Shown here: one piece after another, positions 55,225 to 64,000 of the stretch
Layout: every line of letters starts with the position of its first letter
How positions within the stretch are numbered: position 1 is the stretch's first letter
Source: Anaerovibrio lipolyticus LB2005
Lineage (GTDB): Bacteria > Bacillota > Negativicutes > Selenomonadales > Selenomonadaceae
NCBI RefSeq assembly: GCF_000621545.1
Contig: NZ_JHYA01000001.1
Location: 248,001 to 312,000 of the forward strand
DNA length: 64,000 nt
Reading direction: 5' to 3'
Notes under the pieces: model-generated
Seen by the model: the letters and a program-made list of their open reading frames with translations, nothing else
The model's database searches: none
What the model was told of the DNA's origin: nothing
Made by a program: the position numbers and the translations under genes

Positions 55225-56985
55225 TTAAATCACCGTTACACAATTCTTGCCGCCCTGATTCTTTGATTTATACATAGCTGCATCAACCCGCTGAAACAGG
55301 GATAGAATAGTATCATCCTTGGCAGCTGCCGTAATACCGATGCTCACCGTCACATTCTTCACCTTAAATTGTGACGTCAAGCCCATAATTTTACTTCTGA
55401 TACGCTCGGCCACATTAGCGGCCACATCCACATTACAATTATTAAAGACAATTATAAACTCATCGCCACCCCAACGGCCTGCCCTGTCCGTGGCGCGAAT
55501 ATTCTGTTTAATGAGATCAGCCACACTCTTAAGGACCTCATCACCAGTACCGTGGCCCAGGGTATCATTAATGCTCTTGAAATTATCTATATCCAGCATC
55601 ATGATTGAAACTGAATTTCCCGATAATTGACATCTGTATAAAGAATTCGCCATTTCAGATTCCAGCTCGCCACGATTGAGAAGATTGGTGAGAAAATCGA
55701 TTTTGGCAATATCATAAAGGCGTCTGTTGCTTTCCTCCAGCTCGTTGGACACAGCCTGTACAAAATGCATCATGTGGCTCAGTACACTGTTTTGATGCTC
55801 CAAGCGGATTGGCTGCATTGATTCATCATTACTGGATATAACCTCATGGCCGCCCTCCCTGAATCCGATTATGGAAAGGCACATGTTATTGAGGTATATA
55901 TCTCCCCCTGGGGTTCTCATGTATTCGCCGGAGGCGTAAATCCCCGTGGAAGGAACGCCCTTGCGGCAAGCCTCCAATTCCTGGTTAACATCCTTATGAA
56001 GATGAATATTTCTTGCCCAGCAGCTTACAGCAAATATCCCCTCAGGATTAAATCTGATCATTTCCATCTGGATATTGCGGGCCTCTTGAATAATAACAGC
56101 CGGATCACCATAGCACAAGCGAATCATATCACCTACAACGAAATCAGCCCCATAGCTGGCACTGCCATCCTTATCAAGTCGTCTTGGCAGTCTGGACAAA
56201 AAGGCCCCATTTCTGATAATTGAAAATGGAAACGCCACCGCTTCACTTAAAAACTCATCATTCCAATTGGTAATGCCCAAATATTTCTCATAAATTGTCC
56301 GGACAGGCACATCATCTATTTCACAAATAGTATGATAATTATCCAATCTGGTCACGGTCATAGTCTTGCCTAATGGCTTCCAGCCACTACCATAGCCAAC
56401 ATGAACATTTAAGGATTTGCCATTAAAGGCTACCATTACATGTCCCCTATGGATGACATCATCACCAGTAAAAACAAAGCCCTGGCCAGCCGGAGTTGTA
56501 CCATCATCCACCACTCCACCAAAGAATACTACCTCTGGTGGCAACTTAGATATTTCCTCGAAGAAAGGCATTGTATTAATGGCATAGCCGGCAGTGAGCA
56601 TCTCCACTGCAGCCAAATTATCCACCTTGGTCAATTTTTCCAAGGTTTCCACACCGATTTCCTTACTTTTATCATCATCCCAAAATACCGGGAAAACTTC
56701 AATCTGTCCTTCTTTAAACACAGAAAAAGTCAAGGAAATGCCATAATAATTAATGACACCAGCCGTAATCATAGCCGATGCTGTTCCACCGGCGATTTTA
56801 GCCTCAGGTAACACTTCCCGTACCTTTTGAATTAAATCTGGAACCTTATCCTTTAAATGGATATTGGCATAAATCGTAACCAGCACACAGGAATACTCCC
56901 CCATGCCAGCTAGCTGACTGGAAAATTCATCCACTTTATTAAAAAATGACTGTACATCTTCGCATAAATACGGAATGTGCTTCAT
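55225..56985 (-). CDS. FIST-domain sensor with C-terminal GGDEF diguanylate cyclase
   Basis: A 586-residue soluble signalling protein. Residues 1-375 form the FIST N and C domains (VTIYANIHLKD, AKIAGGTASAMIT, FFGGVVDDGT, then CWARNIHL), which in relatives bind small ligands such as amino acids. A short helix (385-420) connects to a GGDEF domain with the intact active site RWGGDEFI near residue 500, so it should make cyclic di-GMP. There is no clear inhibitory-site RxxD just before it. The ATG at 56985 has GGGGTG eight bases upstream. No transmembrane helix is present, so the signal is sensed in the cytoplasm. Confidence 0.88.
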   Translation of the reverse strand: MKHIPYLCEDVQSFFNKVDEFSSQLAGMGEYSCVLVTIYANIHLKDKVPDLIQKVREVLPEAKIAGGTASAMITAGVINYYGISLTFSVFKEGQIEVFPVFWDDDKSKEIGVETLEKLTKVDNLAAVEMLTAGYAINTMPFFEEISKLPPEVVFFGGVVDDGTTPAGQGFVFTGDDVIHRGHVMVAFNGKSLNVHVGYGSGWKPLGKTMTVTRLDNYHTICEIDDVPVRTIYEKYLGITNWNDEFLSEAVAFPFSIIRNGAFLSRLPRRLDKDGSASYGADFVVGDMIRLCYGDPAVIIQEARNIQMEMIRFNPEGIFAVSCWARNIHLHKDVNQELEACRKGVPSTGIYASGEYMRTPGGDIYLNNMCLSIIGFREGGHEVISSNDESMQPIRLEHQNSVLSHMMHFVQAVSNELEESNRRLYDIAKIDFLTNLLNRGELESEMANSLYRCQLSGNSVSIMMLDIDNFKSINDTLGHGTGDEVLKSVADLIKQNIRATDRAGRWGGDEFIIVFNNCNVDVAANVAERIRSKIMGLTSQFKVKNVTVSIGITAAAKDDTILSLFQRVDAAMYKSKNQGGKNCVTVI

Positions 56986-57133
56986 ATAATTCACCCCAAA
57001 ATCAGACAATGGTGCCATTGACAAAATTATACCATAAGATATTAGTTCACTGCGAGGAAAGATTTTTAAAAATTTAAAGAGAAACATTTATTATGTAAAC
57101 ATAAAATAATCAGCACTTTTGTTTGCAGAACAC

Positions 57134-57161
57134 TTGCAATAGAACATATATATGATATACT
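57134..57161 (+). promoter_or_regulatory. Promoter of lexA
   Basis: TTGCAA (57134-57139) and TATACT (57156-57161), 16-bp spacer, about 36 bp before the ATG. Three AGAAC pentamers lie around it (57127, 57141, 57170) and could be LexA-related half-sites. Confidence 0.6.
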
Positions 57162-57196
57162 ATAGGTACAGAACTATTATGTAAGGAGTGTGACTA

Positions 57197-57811
57197 ATGG
57201 GACGTAAACGCTGTGCCGATGAGCGCATGAGCCAAATTTACAAGTACATCAAGGAATTTCTTTTATCAAAGGGCTATCCGCCTTCTGTTCGCGAGATAGG
57301 CAAGGCTGTTGGACTTAAATCATCCTCCACCGTACACGGATATCTCAATCAATTAGAGGATGCTGGGCTGATTCGCCGTGATCCGACCAAACCTCGTGCA
57401 ATTGATCTTTTGGAGGACAAGCCTTGGGAACGTACTGTCAATGTTCCGTTGGTTGGTGCAGTAACCGCCGGTACTCCTATTCTGGCGCAGGAAAATATTG
57501 AGGAGGTCTTTGCTTTCCCACAGAACCTCCTGGGTACCACGTCAGAAACCTTTATGCTGAAGGTTGACGGTGAAAGCATGATTAATGCCGGCATATATGA
57601 TGGCGACTATATCATGGTCAAGCAACAGAGCACTGCAAATAACAGTGATATTGTGGTGGCATTGGTAAATGGAGAAGCCGCCACCGTAAAACGCTTCTTC
57701 AAGGAAAAGGATTGCATCCGTCTACAGCCAGAGAATGACTCCATGGAGCCTTTCTATGAAAAGAACGTAACCATCTTGGGAAAGGTAATCGGCATCTATC
57801 GCCAAATGTAA
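57197..57811 (+). CDS. lexA: SOS repressor LexA
   Basis: LexA represses DNA-damage genes and cuts itself on RecA filaments. The 204-residue protein has the N-terminal winged helix ([29 protein letters not shown]), the Ala-Gly cleavage site in GAVTAGTPI near residue 93, the catalytic Ser in [10 protein letters not shown] near residue 129 and the catalytic Lys in EAATVKRFF near residue 167. AAGGAG lies eight bases before the ATG. It is a single-gene unit on the plus strand. Confidence 0.96.
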   Translation: MGRKRCADERMSQIYKYIKEFLLSKGYPPSVREIGKAVGLKSSSTVHGYLNQLEDAGLIRRDPTKPRAIDLLEDKPWERTVNVPLVGAVTAGTPILAQENIEEVFAFPQNLLGTTSETFMLKVDGESMINAGIYDGDYIMVKQQSTANNSDIVVALVNGEAATVKRFFKEKDCIRLQPENDSMEPFYEKNVTILGKVIGIYRQM

Positions 57812-57837
57812 ATCCAAATTCAACCCGCTTTATGCAA

Positions 57838-57872
57838 AGAGAGCAACCCGTGAGGCTGCTCTCTATTTTTAT
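57838..57872 (+). terminator. Terminator of lexA
   Basis: Perfect AGAGAGCA/TGCTCTCT stem (57838-57845, 57857-57864) followed by ATTTTTATG on the plus strand. Confidence 0.85.
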
Positions 57873-57954
57873 GTCTAAAATTTAATTTTTAAATTTATTA
57901 TTTGTTTTCGCATGGGACGTATTTGCCAATCAGTTTCACTTCTTGGATATGTCC

Positions 57955-59199
57955 TCAGCGGTCAATGTCCTCAATAGCCTGGGCTGCACCCATAATGCCA
58001 ATTACAGCATGCTCGAAGGTGACGCCCCCCTGCATATATACGTTGTATGGAGCACGCATTGGGCCATCAGCACTAAGCTCTATGGATGCCCCCTGTACGA
58101 AGGTACCTGCCGCCATAATAATCTGGTCCTCATAGCCTGGCATATCCCATGGCTCAGGAGCGGCAAAGGAATCCACCGGTGAATACTTCTGAATACCCCC
58201 GCAGAAGGCAATGAGATTTTCAGGAGTATCCAGCTGTACAGCCTGAATAATATCTCCACGCACATCAGTAGGCAATGGCAGAGTTTTATATCCCAATTTA
58301 CTGAACAAACCAGCAGCAAATACTGCACCCTTTATAGCCTGAGCCACCACATGAGGAGCCATAAAGAAGCCCTGGAAAATCATGCGGTTATTTGCCAGAG
58401 ATGCTCCCAGCTCGTCACCCATACCTGGGGAAGTCATTCTGTAGGAAGCCAGCTCCACCAACTCGTCCTTGCCACAGATATAACCGCCGGTAAGGGCAAT
58501 ACCGCCACCCGGGTTCTTGATAAGGGAGCCCGCCATGATATCTGCGCCCACCTGTACTGGCTCTCTTGTATCCACGAATTCACCGTAGCAGTTATCAACA
58601 AAGCACACACAATCAGGCTTAATACGATGCACCTCAGCACAAATAGCCTCAATATCATCAATGCTCAATGGATCACGCATGGAATAGCCACGTGAGCGCT
58701 GGATAAGCACCATCTTGGTATCCGGTGTCAGCTTACCCTCAATTCCAGCCATATCTACCTTGCCATCCACCATATCAAGCTCATCGTATTTTATTCCAAA
58801 TTCCTTTAGGGAGCCCTTGCTCTCAGAAGCATAGCCGATTACAGTCTGCATAGTGTCGTATGGAGCACCGGTAATGGACAGCAGCTTATCACCGGGACGC
58901 AGAATACCAAAAAGTACAGTAGCCAAAGTGTGGGTACCGGATACAAACTGGGTACGAACCAAAGCCCTTTCTGCCCCAAACACCTTGGCAAACAGCTCGT
59001 CTGCCTTCATACGGCCAACATCACTATATGCGTATCCCGATGTAGTATTGAAATGTGATTCCCCCACCTGACACTCCCGCATAGCATCCAATACCTTTAA
59101 AGTATTGGCCTCAGCAATAGAGTCAATACGATCAAACATAGGCTGACTTTCAGCCAACACCTGCTTTTTTAATTCAATTAATTTCTCAGAAAATGCCAT
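57955..59199 (-). CDS. Methionine gamma-lyase-like PLP protein (YnbB / aluminium-resistance family)
   Basis: A 414-residue fold-type I PLP protein of the family annotated as 'aluminium resistance' or methionine-gamma-lyase-like. Visible: GYAYSDVGRMKADELFAKVFGAERALVRTQFVSGTH near residue 60, the PLP-binding Asp in CFVDNCYGEF near residue 198, and the likely Schiff-base lysine in GSLIKNPGGGI near residue 229. Its substrate has not been firmly established in any species. It is usually next to hflX in Firmicutes, as here (22 bp gap). Confidence 0.9.
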   Translation of the reverse strand: MAFSEKLIELKKQVLAESQPMFDRIDSIAEANTLKVLDAMRECQVGESHFNTTSGYAYSDVGRMKADELFAKVFGAERALVRTQFVSGTHTLATVLFGILRPGDKLLSITGAPYDTMQTVIGYASESKGSLKEFGIKYDELDMVDGKVDMAGIEGKLTPDTKMVLIQRSRGYSMRDPLSIDDIEAICAEVHRIKPDCVCFVDNCYGEFVDTREPVQVGADIMAGSLIKNPGGGIALTGGYICGKDELVELASYRMTSPGMGDELGASLANNRMIFQGFFMAPHVVAQAIKGAVFAAGLFSKLGYKTLPLPTDVRGDIIQAVQLDTPENLIAFCGGIQKYSPVDSFAAPEPWDMPGYEDQIIMAAGTFVQGASIELSADGPMRAPYNVYMQGGVTFEHAVIGIMGAAQAIEDIDR

Positions 59200-59220
59200 T
59201 ATATATAAATACTCCCTAAA

Positions 59221-61029
59221 TTAAATTTCATATTGCTTATATGTTTCAGCATCGGTTACAGGAAGCTCAACCTCCAATACCGTGCCCTTTTCATCATAAT
59301 CTGTTTTAAGAACATTGCCATCTTCATGGAGACGGGTGATCACATTTCCTTCAGTATATGGAATGCACAATTTTATAATCACCTTCCCCTGATTAAAGAA
59401 GGAGGCCAGCTTGTCCCTCAGCTTTTGCAAGTCCTCGGATTTTTTGGCAGAAATAACAACACCTTCACGGCCCTGCAGCATCCGCTGGGCATCAAAATCA
59501 GTGCCACCCTTTTCCATTAGCCTGTCAGCCTTGTTAAACACGAAAATGGCAGGCTTTTCCTTTGCCCCGATTTCATCCAGTACCTTAATAACGGCCTTTA
59601 TTTGCAGCTCGTAATTAGGGTCGCTGGCGTCTACCACGTGGACCAGCAAATCTGCCTCTGTGGTTTCCTCAAGAGTTGCTTGAAAAGCGCTTACCAAGGT
59701 ATGAGGTAATTTCTGAATAAAGCCTACAGTATCTGTAAGAAGAATCTGAAGCTTTTCATCCAGATCCACCAGACGGGTAGTAGGGTCAAGGGTGGCAAAC
59801 AGCTTATCCTCAGCCAAAACATCAGAATCTGACAAAGCATTGAGGATAGTGGATTTGCCTGCATTTGTATATCCCACCAAGGCCGCAGAAGCCAGTCTTG
59901 ACTGTTTGCGCTGATTACGATGTAGCTTGCGCTGATTTTTCAGCTTCTTAAGCTGTTCCTCCAAATCGTGGATTCGCCCATGTATCCGACGACGGTCCAT
60001 TTCCAGCTTGGTTTCACCAGGACCACGGGTACCTATACCGCCGCCCAGTCTGGACATAACCAGTCCCTGGCCGCCTAATCTTGGCAGATTGTACTTCAGC
60101 TGAGCCAGCTCAACCTGTAATTTGCCGGCACTGGAACGGGCCCGCTGGGCAAAAATATCCAATATCAGAGCTGTCCTGTCCACCACCCGAAGGCCGGTGC
60201 TTAGCTCTAAATTACGCTGCTGGGATGGGGAAATTTCGTCATCAATCACCAGCAGGTCCGCCTCCACATTCTGGGCCAGCATGGCGATTTCCTCCACCTT
60301 GCCCTTTCCAAGAAAATAGGCATTATCCGGCTTGTCCTTGTTCTGGATAACCTCACCCACTATTTCTGCCCCAGCAGTTTCCACTAAGCCACGAAGCTCC
60401 GCCAAAGAGTCCTCCACCTGCCAGTCATCCCTGCGGGAGCTGAAGGCTACACCAGCCAAAATAGCCTTTTCTGTATGTTCCTCCGTGTCCTTAAGGCGAT
60501 TCTTCCCCAGTGCATTATTTACCAGCACAATAAGCTGAACCAAATCAATATTGTTCAGCTCCTTCAATGGCAGCTCCTTGGTACCACTTACCATATAACC
60601 GCCATCCTCAGTCAGCTCACCGTTAAGAAAGGCCAGACTGCCATAAATTTTATTGTCCTTTTTGAGACCAATGGCCACCATGCAGTCAAATCGCATACTC
60701 CTAAGGGAGGACAAATCTGGGGCCGAAAGTCTTGTATCAGCACTGGGATGGGTATGAACACAGCGAATACCAGATAAGCGGATGGCGCTTCTCTGCTTAA
60801 TATCCGGCAGCTCCACAGTGGCATCATCACCAATGGAAACCTGCACTACAGTTCCCTTGCGGTTAATGTACACTGCCACCTCACGGCCCAAAATCCCCGT
60901 AAGCTCCAGCATTTTTTCCGCTGCCTCCCGGGTAATAATCTGTCCCTGGGGAATTTCCAATTCATAAAGGGCCTCCAACTCCTGGATAACCCCTGATTTT
61001 ATGTTGTCCAGCTTACCATTTACAACCAT
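59221..61029 (-). CDS. hflX: GTPase HflX with N-terminal JAMM-like domain
   Basis: HflX is a ribosome-splitting GTPase acting on stalled ribosomes. The canonical part starts near residue 200 and has the glycine-rich linker RLGGGIGTRGPGETKLE, the P-loop GYTNAGKST near residue 383, DTVGFIQ and NKADRL. The first 185 residues are extra compared with E. coli HflX and contain HTHPSADTRLSAPD: His92, His94, Ser102 and Asp105 in the RadC/JAMM spacing, with Glu50 upstream. Similar long forms occur in Clostridia. Whether this N-domain is an active metallopeptidase is unknown. Confidence 0.92.
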   Translation of the reverse strand: MVVNGKLDNIKSGVIQELEALYELEIPQGQIITREAAEKMLELTGILGREVAVYINRKGTVVQVSIGDDATVELPDIKQRSAIRLSGIRCVHTHPSADTRLSAPDLSSLRSMRFDCMVAIGLKKDNKIYGSLAFLNGELTEDGGYMVSGTKELPLKELNNIDLVQLIVLVNNALGKNRLKDTEEHTEKAILAGVAFSSRRDDWQVEDSLAELRGLVETAGAEIVGEVIQNKDKPDNAYFLGKGKVEEIAMLAQNVEADLLVIDDEISPSQQRNLELSTGLRVVDRTALILDIFAQRARSSAGKLQVELAQLKYNLPRLGGQGLVMSRLGGGIGTRGPGETKLEMDRRRIHGRIHDLEEQLKKLKNQRKLHRNQRKQSRLASAALVGYTNAGKSTILNALSDSDVLAEDKLFATLDPTTRLVDLDEKLQILLTDTVGFIQKLPHTLVSAFQATLEETTEADLLVHVVDASDPNYELQIKAVIKVLDEIGAKEKPAIFVFNKADRLMEKGGTDFDAQRMLQGREGVVISAKKSEDLQKLRDKLASFFNQGKVIIKLCIPYTEGNVITRLHEDGNVLKTDYDEKGTVLEVELPVTDAETYKQYEI

Positions 61030-61043
61030 AAATCACCTTAAAA

Positions 61044-62045
61044 TCATCTGTTAATGATGTTTTGAATATTTTTCAGGGTAATGGACATGGAACCGTCCTC
61101 CTCCTTGAAAAATTCCACAAAATCTGTATTTTCAAAATAATCAGTAGGAATAGTAATCTCAATCCCTGTATCAGTGCTGAGCTTATGCTTTTTCATCTTT
61201 TTCAGGGTAGCCTCCTGATTTACCTCCACAGGCTCCGAAAAACCGGCTGTTTCAATAGCGTGATTGTAGTCAGCCGCCATGGAAGGATTATCCTGGAACA
61301 CCTCACGGCCAACAGCCACAGGATCCAGTACAGCATCCTTTTCCATATTTTCAGCAATGAAGTTCTTTACGGCAGTAACTGCTGCTACCTCATCCTGGCA
61401 ATAGGCTTCAGTGACCTTCTTCACTGCCTTGTTGATTTCCTTTATGGTCTCAGCGGGAGACGGGGTCTGGGCACATTCCAGAAACAATTCGGGAATAAGA
61501 TATATGCTATTGCCATCCACATTGTATTTTCGCGACTTGGAAAGAATTTCCATGGTCTCACAGTTAATAAAAACGAATTCGTCAATTTTCTGGGTAAGGC
61601 CAGGAAGAATAGCATAATTATTAACCAATTCAGTGGATACCTTGCCATTTTCATCCACATTAATCTGATGTACATAGCCCTGATGATTGTTGCATTTAAA
61701 GATAACCAAATATCTTGTTTCATCAATGCGGGCATCACATATAAGCAAATCCGTGGATGAAACGGCCTCTGCTGTGGTCAGTACCTTATAAAGAGCCCCT
61801 GCCACCTGACGGGAAAAATCTATAAATTCCATTTCCCCGCCAATATAGCCATCAAGCATAACCTTAAATTCGCTGTTGCCATAGAAGCTGCCCTTCTTGG
61901 CGTCCTGGCTGGAAATGGTCTTTTCCACATGCTTAATGAGAAACTCCGCTGTAGCCTCATTCATTTCCAACAAGTCGTCTGAAAAAACCTCATTGGATTC
62001 ATTTACATCTAAAATATGAAGAATAGCCTTTTCAATAACAACCAT
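61044..62045 (-). CDS. Nucleoid-associated protein, NdpA/YejK (37-kDa) family
   Basis: A 333-residue protein of the NA37 family of nucleoid-associated proteins. Family traits include the N-terminal AILHILD, the acidic middle, and the C-terminal GIEITIPTDYF near residue 295. The biochemical role is poorly defined; E. coli YejK binds DNA and topoisomerases. It lies between the DUF554 gene and hflX. GAGGTG precedes the ATG. Confidence 0.83.
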   Translation of the reverse strand: MVVIEKAILHILDVNESNEVFSDDLLEMNEATAEFLIKHVEKTISSQDAKKGSFYGNSEFKVMLDGYIGGEMEFIDFSRQVAGALYKVLTTAEAVSSTDLLICDARIDETRYLVIFKCNNHQGYVHQINVDENGKVSTELVNNYAILPGLTQKIDEFVFINCETMEILSKSRKYNVDGNSIYLIPELFLECAQTPSPAETIKEINKAVKKVTEAYCQDEVAAVTAVKNFIAENMEKDAVLDPVAVGREVFQDNPSMAADYNHAIETAGFSEPVEVNQEATLKKMKKHKLSTDTGIEITIPTDYFENTDFVEFFKEEDGSMSITLKNIQNIINR

Positions 62046-62055
62046 ATTTTCACCT

Positions 62056-62086
62056 CAAAAAAGAAGCTGCTGTATTTCACAGCAGC
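62056..62086 (-). terminator. Terminator of the DUF554 gene
   Basis: Minus-strand perfect stem GCTGCTGT/ACAGCAGC with a five-base loop and TTCTTTTTT, about 50 bp past the DUF554 stop codon and just upstream of the NdpA-like gene. Confidence 0.85.
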
Positions 62087-62135
62087 ACCAAAATAGCTAT
62101 ATCATTTTATCACGATGGGAATTTACACGCAACTT

Positions 62136-62825
62136 TTAAAAGCCGGCAAAAATCCAATAAAGTACAGGTGCCACCAGCAGGGACGGCAAATAATCCAGCA
62201 CCTTTATTTTTGTTAAATTAAGCATATTTAGGCCGATAGCCAAAATCAGCAGACAACCTGTGGATGATATTTCAGCAATAAGCTCATCTGACAGAAAGGG
62301 GGAAATATATTCCGCCAACAATACAATACCGCCCTGAAAGAAAAAGGTAAAGGCCGCTGAGCCCATAACACCTATTCCCATGGTAGCAGTAAACATAATC
62401 CCCGATACAAAATCCAGCAATGACTTGGTGTACAGCATGGCAAAATCGGCTCGCAGCCCAGCATTTAGGGAGCCCACAATAACCATGGCCCCAACATTCA
62501 TAATCAGGCAGGATGTAACAAAGGCATTGGCCATCCTAGCCGCTTCACCGGCACCGGCAAAATGGGCCGTAATGCGGGCAGCTGCCCTATTTATCCGGCC
62601 ATCAAGGTCACATAATTTTCCTATAAATACACCTATTACAACCGCCACAATCAACAATAATATATTTTTTTCCACAATGGCCCCCTGAATGCCGATAACC
62701 ACAGTACATAGACCAAGGGCTTCCATAATGGCATCAGAAATCCGCTGAGGAATCCCCTTTCTCAGAACCAATCCGATAAGAACACCAATGATAATGGCAA
62801 CAGTGTTTACAATAACAGCAAAAAT
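62136..62825 (-). CDS. DUF554 membrane protein with a probable ATT start codon
   Basis: A DUF554 (YdfK/YqgA-like) integral membrane protein with about seven helices; function unknown, possibly transport. The family begins with a conserved helix (M-x-x-x-I-V-N-T...GxLIG) followed by RKGIP. That sequence is encoded here: FAVIVNTVAIIIGVLIGLVLRKGIP. The only in-frame standard start, TTG at 62771, falls inside this helix. An in-frame TGA lies three codons before an ATT at 62823-62825, and GAGGAG sits nine bases before that ATT. I therefore propose the ATT start (229 residues, the usual family length). A mutated start codon is the alternative. Confidence 0.78.
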   Translation of the reverse strand: MFAVIVNTVAIIIGVLIGLVLRKGIPQRISDAIMEALGLCTVVIGIQGAIVEKNILLLIVAVVIGVFIGKLCDLDGRINRAAARITAHFAGAGEAARMANAFVTSCLIMNVGAMVIVGSLNAGLRADFAMLYTKSLLDFVSGIMFTATMGIGVMGSAAFTFFFQGGIVLLAEYISPFLSDELIAEISSTGCLLILAIGLNMLNLTKIKVLDYLPSLLVAPVLYWIFAGF

Positions 62826-62890
62826 GAGATATCACTCCTCAAAAACTTACAACTGCCACTATTTTAGCACTTAGACAAAATATATTACAG

Positions 62891-64000
62891 TTAATTGTTT
62901 CTAAACTTCTCCAAGGTGGACATCAACACCTCTACATTTATAGGCTTACCTATATGGGCATTCATGCCGGACTCCTTGGATTTTTGAATATCCTCTGCAA
63001 AGGTATTGGCCGTCATGGCAATAATCGGTATACTCTGGGCATCTGACTTATCAGCCTTTCTTATCTGCACAGTAGCCTCATAGCCGTTCCACTCCGGCAT
63101 CATAATATCCATCAAAATGGCATCAAAGGTACCAGATGGCTTTTCCATGAAAATGTCATAGGCCTCCCGACCATTTCCTGCCTTAGTCAATATGGCTCCT
63201 GCATCCTCCAATATCATGGTGACAATTTCCATATTCAGCTCATTGTCTTCTACCACCAGAATCCGCATCCCCTCAACGGACTTGTCGGATTTCTCTGTCT
63301 CCTCATGTTCTTCTGAAACATGATGGTTAATCTTAAATGGCAAGGTCACTCCAAAGGTAGTACCATGTCCCACCAGGCTGTCCACCACAATCTTGCCCTG
63401 CATCTTATCCACCAAAGCCTTAACAATGGCCATACCCATACCAGTACCCTGATAACGGCTGCGGGCATCGTCCTTTTCCTGGGTAAATGGCTCAAAGATG
63501 TGACGCAAAAACTCCTCGCTTATGCCAATACCGGTATCCTCTACAAAAATATCATAGGTCACCGTATCCTCATCCTCAAAGCCAAGCTGAGCAGAAATAT
63601 CAATGCTGCCGTTAGGTTTATTATACTTGATGGCATTATTTATTAAATTCATCATTATTTGCTTGAAATGCAATGGACTTCCAATAACATCAGGATATTT
63701 CATGCCGCCATTGTCATTATACTTGATGGTAATTCCATTCTCTCGTGCTCTTATACTGCAAATAGCGATTACTTCTGACATAAGCTCTTCAATATTGAAT
63801 GGATCTTCAGCCAATTCAACATTGTCACTTTCCAGCTTGCTCATATCAAGGACATCGTTAATGAGGCTCAACAAATGGTTGGCCGCTACCTTGGCCTTAA
63901 CTCTGTTGGCAATTAACAGCTCCACATCATCAGGATGGCGATCAGCAATTTCCATAAGACCAATAATACCATTTAAAGGCGTCCGTATATCGTGGGACAT
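62891..64000 (-). CDS. Hybrid histidine kinase / response regulator (N-terminus beyond window)
   Basis: The C-terminal 369 residues of a hybrid sensor kinase. The window edge cuts it at the H-box (SHDIRTPLNG), so the sensor part is missing. The HATPase domain has the N-box (MNLINNAIKYN), VEDTGIGIS and QGTGMGMAIV. A REC domain follows with VVEDNELN, the phospho-accepting Asp in ILMDIMMPEW and the Lys in GKPI. It belongs to the Selenomonadales hybrid-kinase group whose sensor resembles the degenerate protein at 3542-4258. Confidence 0.92.
   Translation of the reverse strand: MSHDIRTPLNGIIGLMEIADRHPDDVELLIANRVKAKVAANHLLSLINDVLDMSKLESDNVELAEDPFNIEELMSEVIAICSIRARENGITIKYNDNGGMKYPDVIGSPLHFKQIMMNLINNAIKYNKPNGSIDISAQLGFEDEDTVTYDIFVEDTGIGISEEFLRHIFEPFTQEKDDARSRYQGTGMGMAIVKALVDKMQGKIVVDSLVGHGTTFGVTLPFKINHHVSEEHEETEKSDKSVEGMRILVVEDNELNMEIVTMILEDAGAILTKAGNGREAYDIFMEKPSGTFDAILMDIMMPEWNGYEATVQIRKADKSDAQSIPIIAMTANTFAEDIQKSKESGMNAHIGKPINVEVLMSTLEKFRNN

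Overview
The window reads as chromosomal DNA of a Gram-negative-type Firmicute (Negativicutes, Selenomonadaceae; an Anaerovibrio-like genome is a guess from the moderate GC and gene style, not a proven match). Reasons: Firmicutes-style operons (rimP-nusA-rnpM-ylxQ-infB-rbfA-nrnA-truB, Firmicutes LexA, RelA/SpoT, PlsY, RluB, HemZ), strong AGGAGG ribosome sites and SAM-I riboswitch architecture. These sit beside genes that make sense with an outer membrane: PssA/Psd, a phosphoethanolamine transferase and iron-type ABC uptake. Almost every gene lies on the minus strand. Plus-strand exceptions are an Rpn remnant, a small secreted-protein gene, a U32 peptidase, a class-III aminotransferase and lexA.

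Layout. 1-2.7 kb: iron-type ABC permease (cut by the window edge) and its ATPase. 2.8-4.3 kb: a CheB catalytic domain without receiver, and a PAS-like sensor ending in a histidine-kinase dimerisation helix that lacks the histidine. 4.4-11.6 kb: translation/transcription operon rimP to truB with promoter and leader hairpin. 11.6-18.5 kb: YgbA-like protein and an envelope operon (WecG/TagA glycosyltransferase, Psd, PssA, GT2, QueD, QueE, phosphoethanolamine transferase). 18.5-23.7 kb: aspS, hisS, hemZ, fur. 23.9-30.5 kb: an accessory stretch with an M48 protease, an orphan protein with an SSB-like C-terminal tip, decayed CRISPR-ancillary genes (Card1/Can2-like, possibly Cas6), an Rpn nuclease remnant, a small secreted protein with an apparent frameshift, a SAM-I riboswitch in front of an N-formylglutamate-amidohydrolase-like gene, and a BRO/DinD-like protein. 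30.5-41.5 kb: glyoxalase-like hydrolase, rel, recJ, adenosyltransferase, ndk, gamma carbonic anhydrase, cca, then hom-thrB with an ACT-domain protein. 41.6-51.6 kb: plsY, der, DUF512 radical SAM protein, S1 protein, ispH, plsC, cmk, aroA, HI0933 flavoprotein, rluB. 51.8-64 kb: U32 peptidase, aminotransferase, FIST-GGDEF protein, lexA, YnbB-like lyase, hflX, nucleoid-associated protein, DUF554 membrane protein and a hybrid histidine kinase cut by the window edge.

How they fit: most of the window is housekeeping. PssA and Psd make phosphatidylethanolamine and the same operon ends in a transferase that uses it as donor. The region richest in unusual content is 23.7-30.5 kb. No tRNA, rRNA, CRISPR array or complete insertion sequence was seen.
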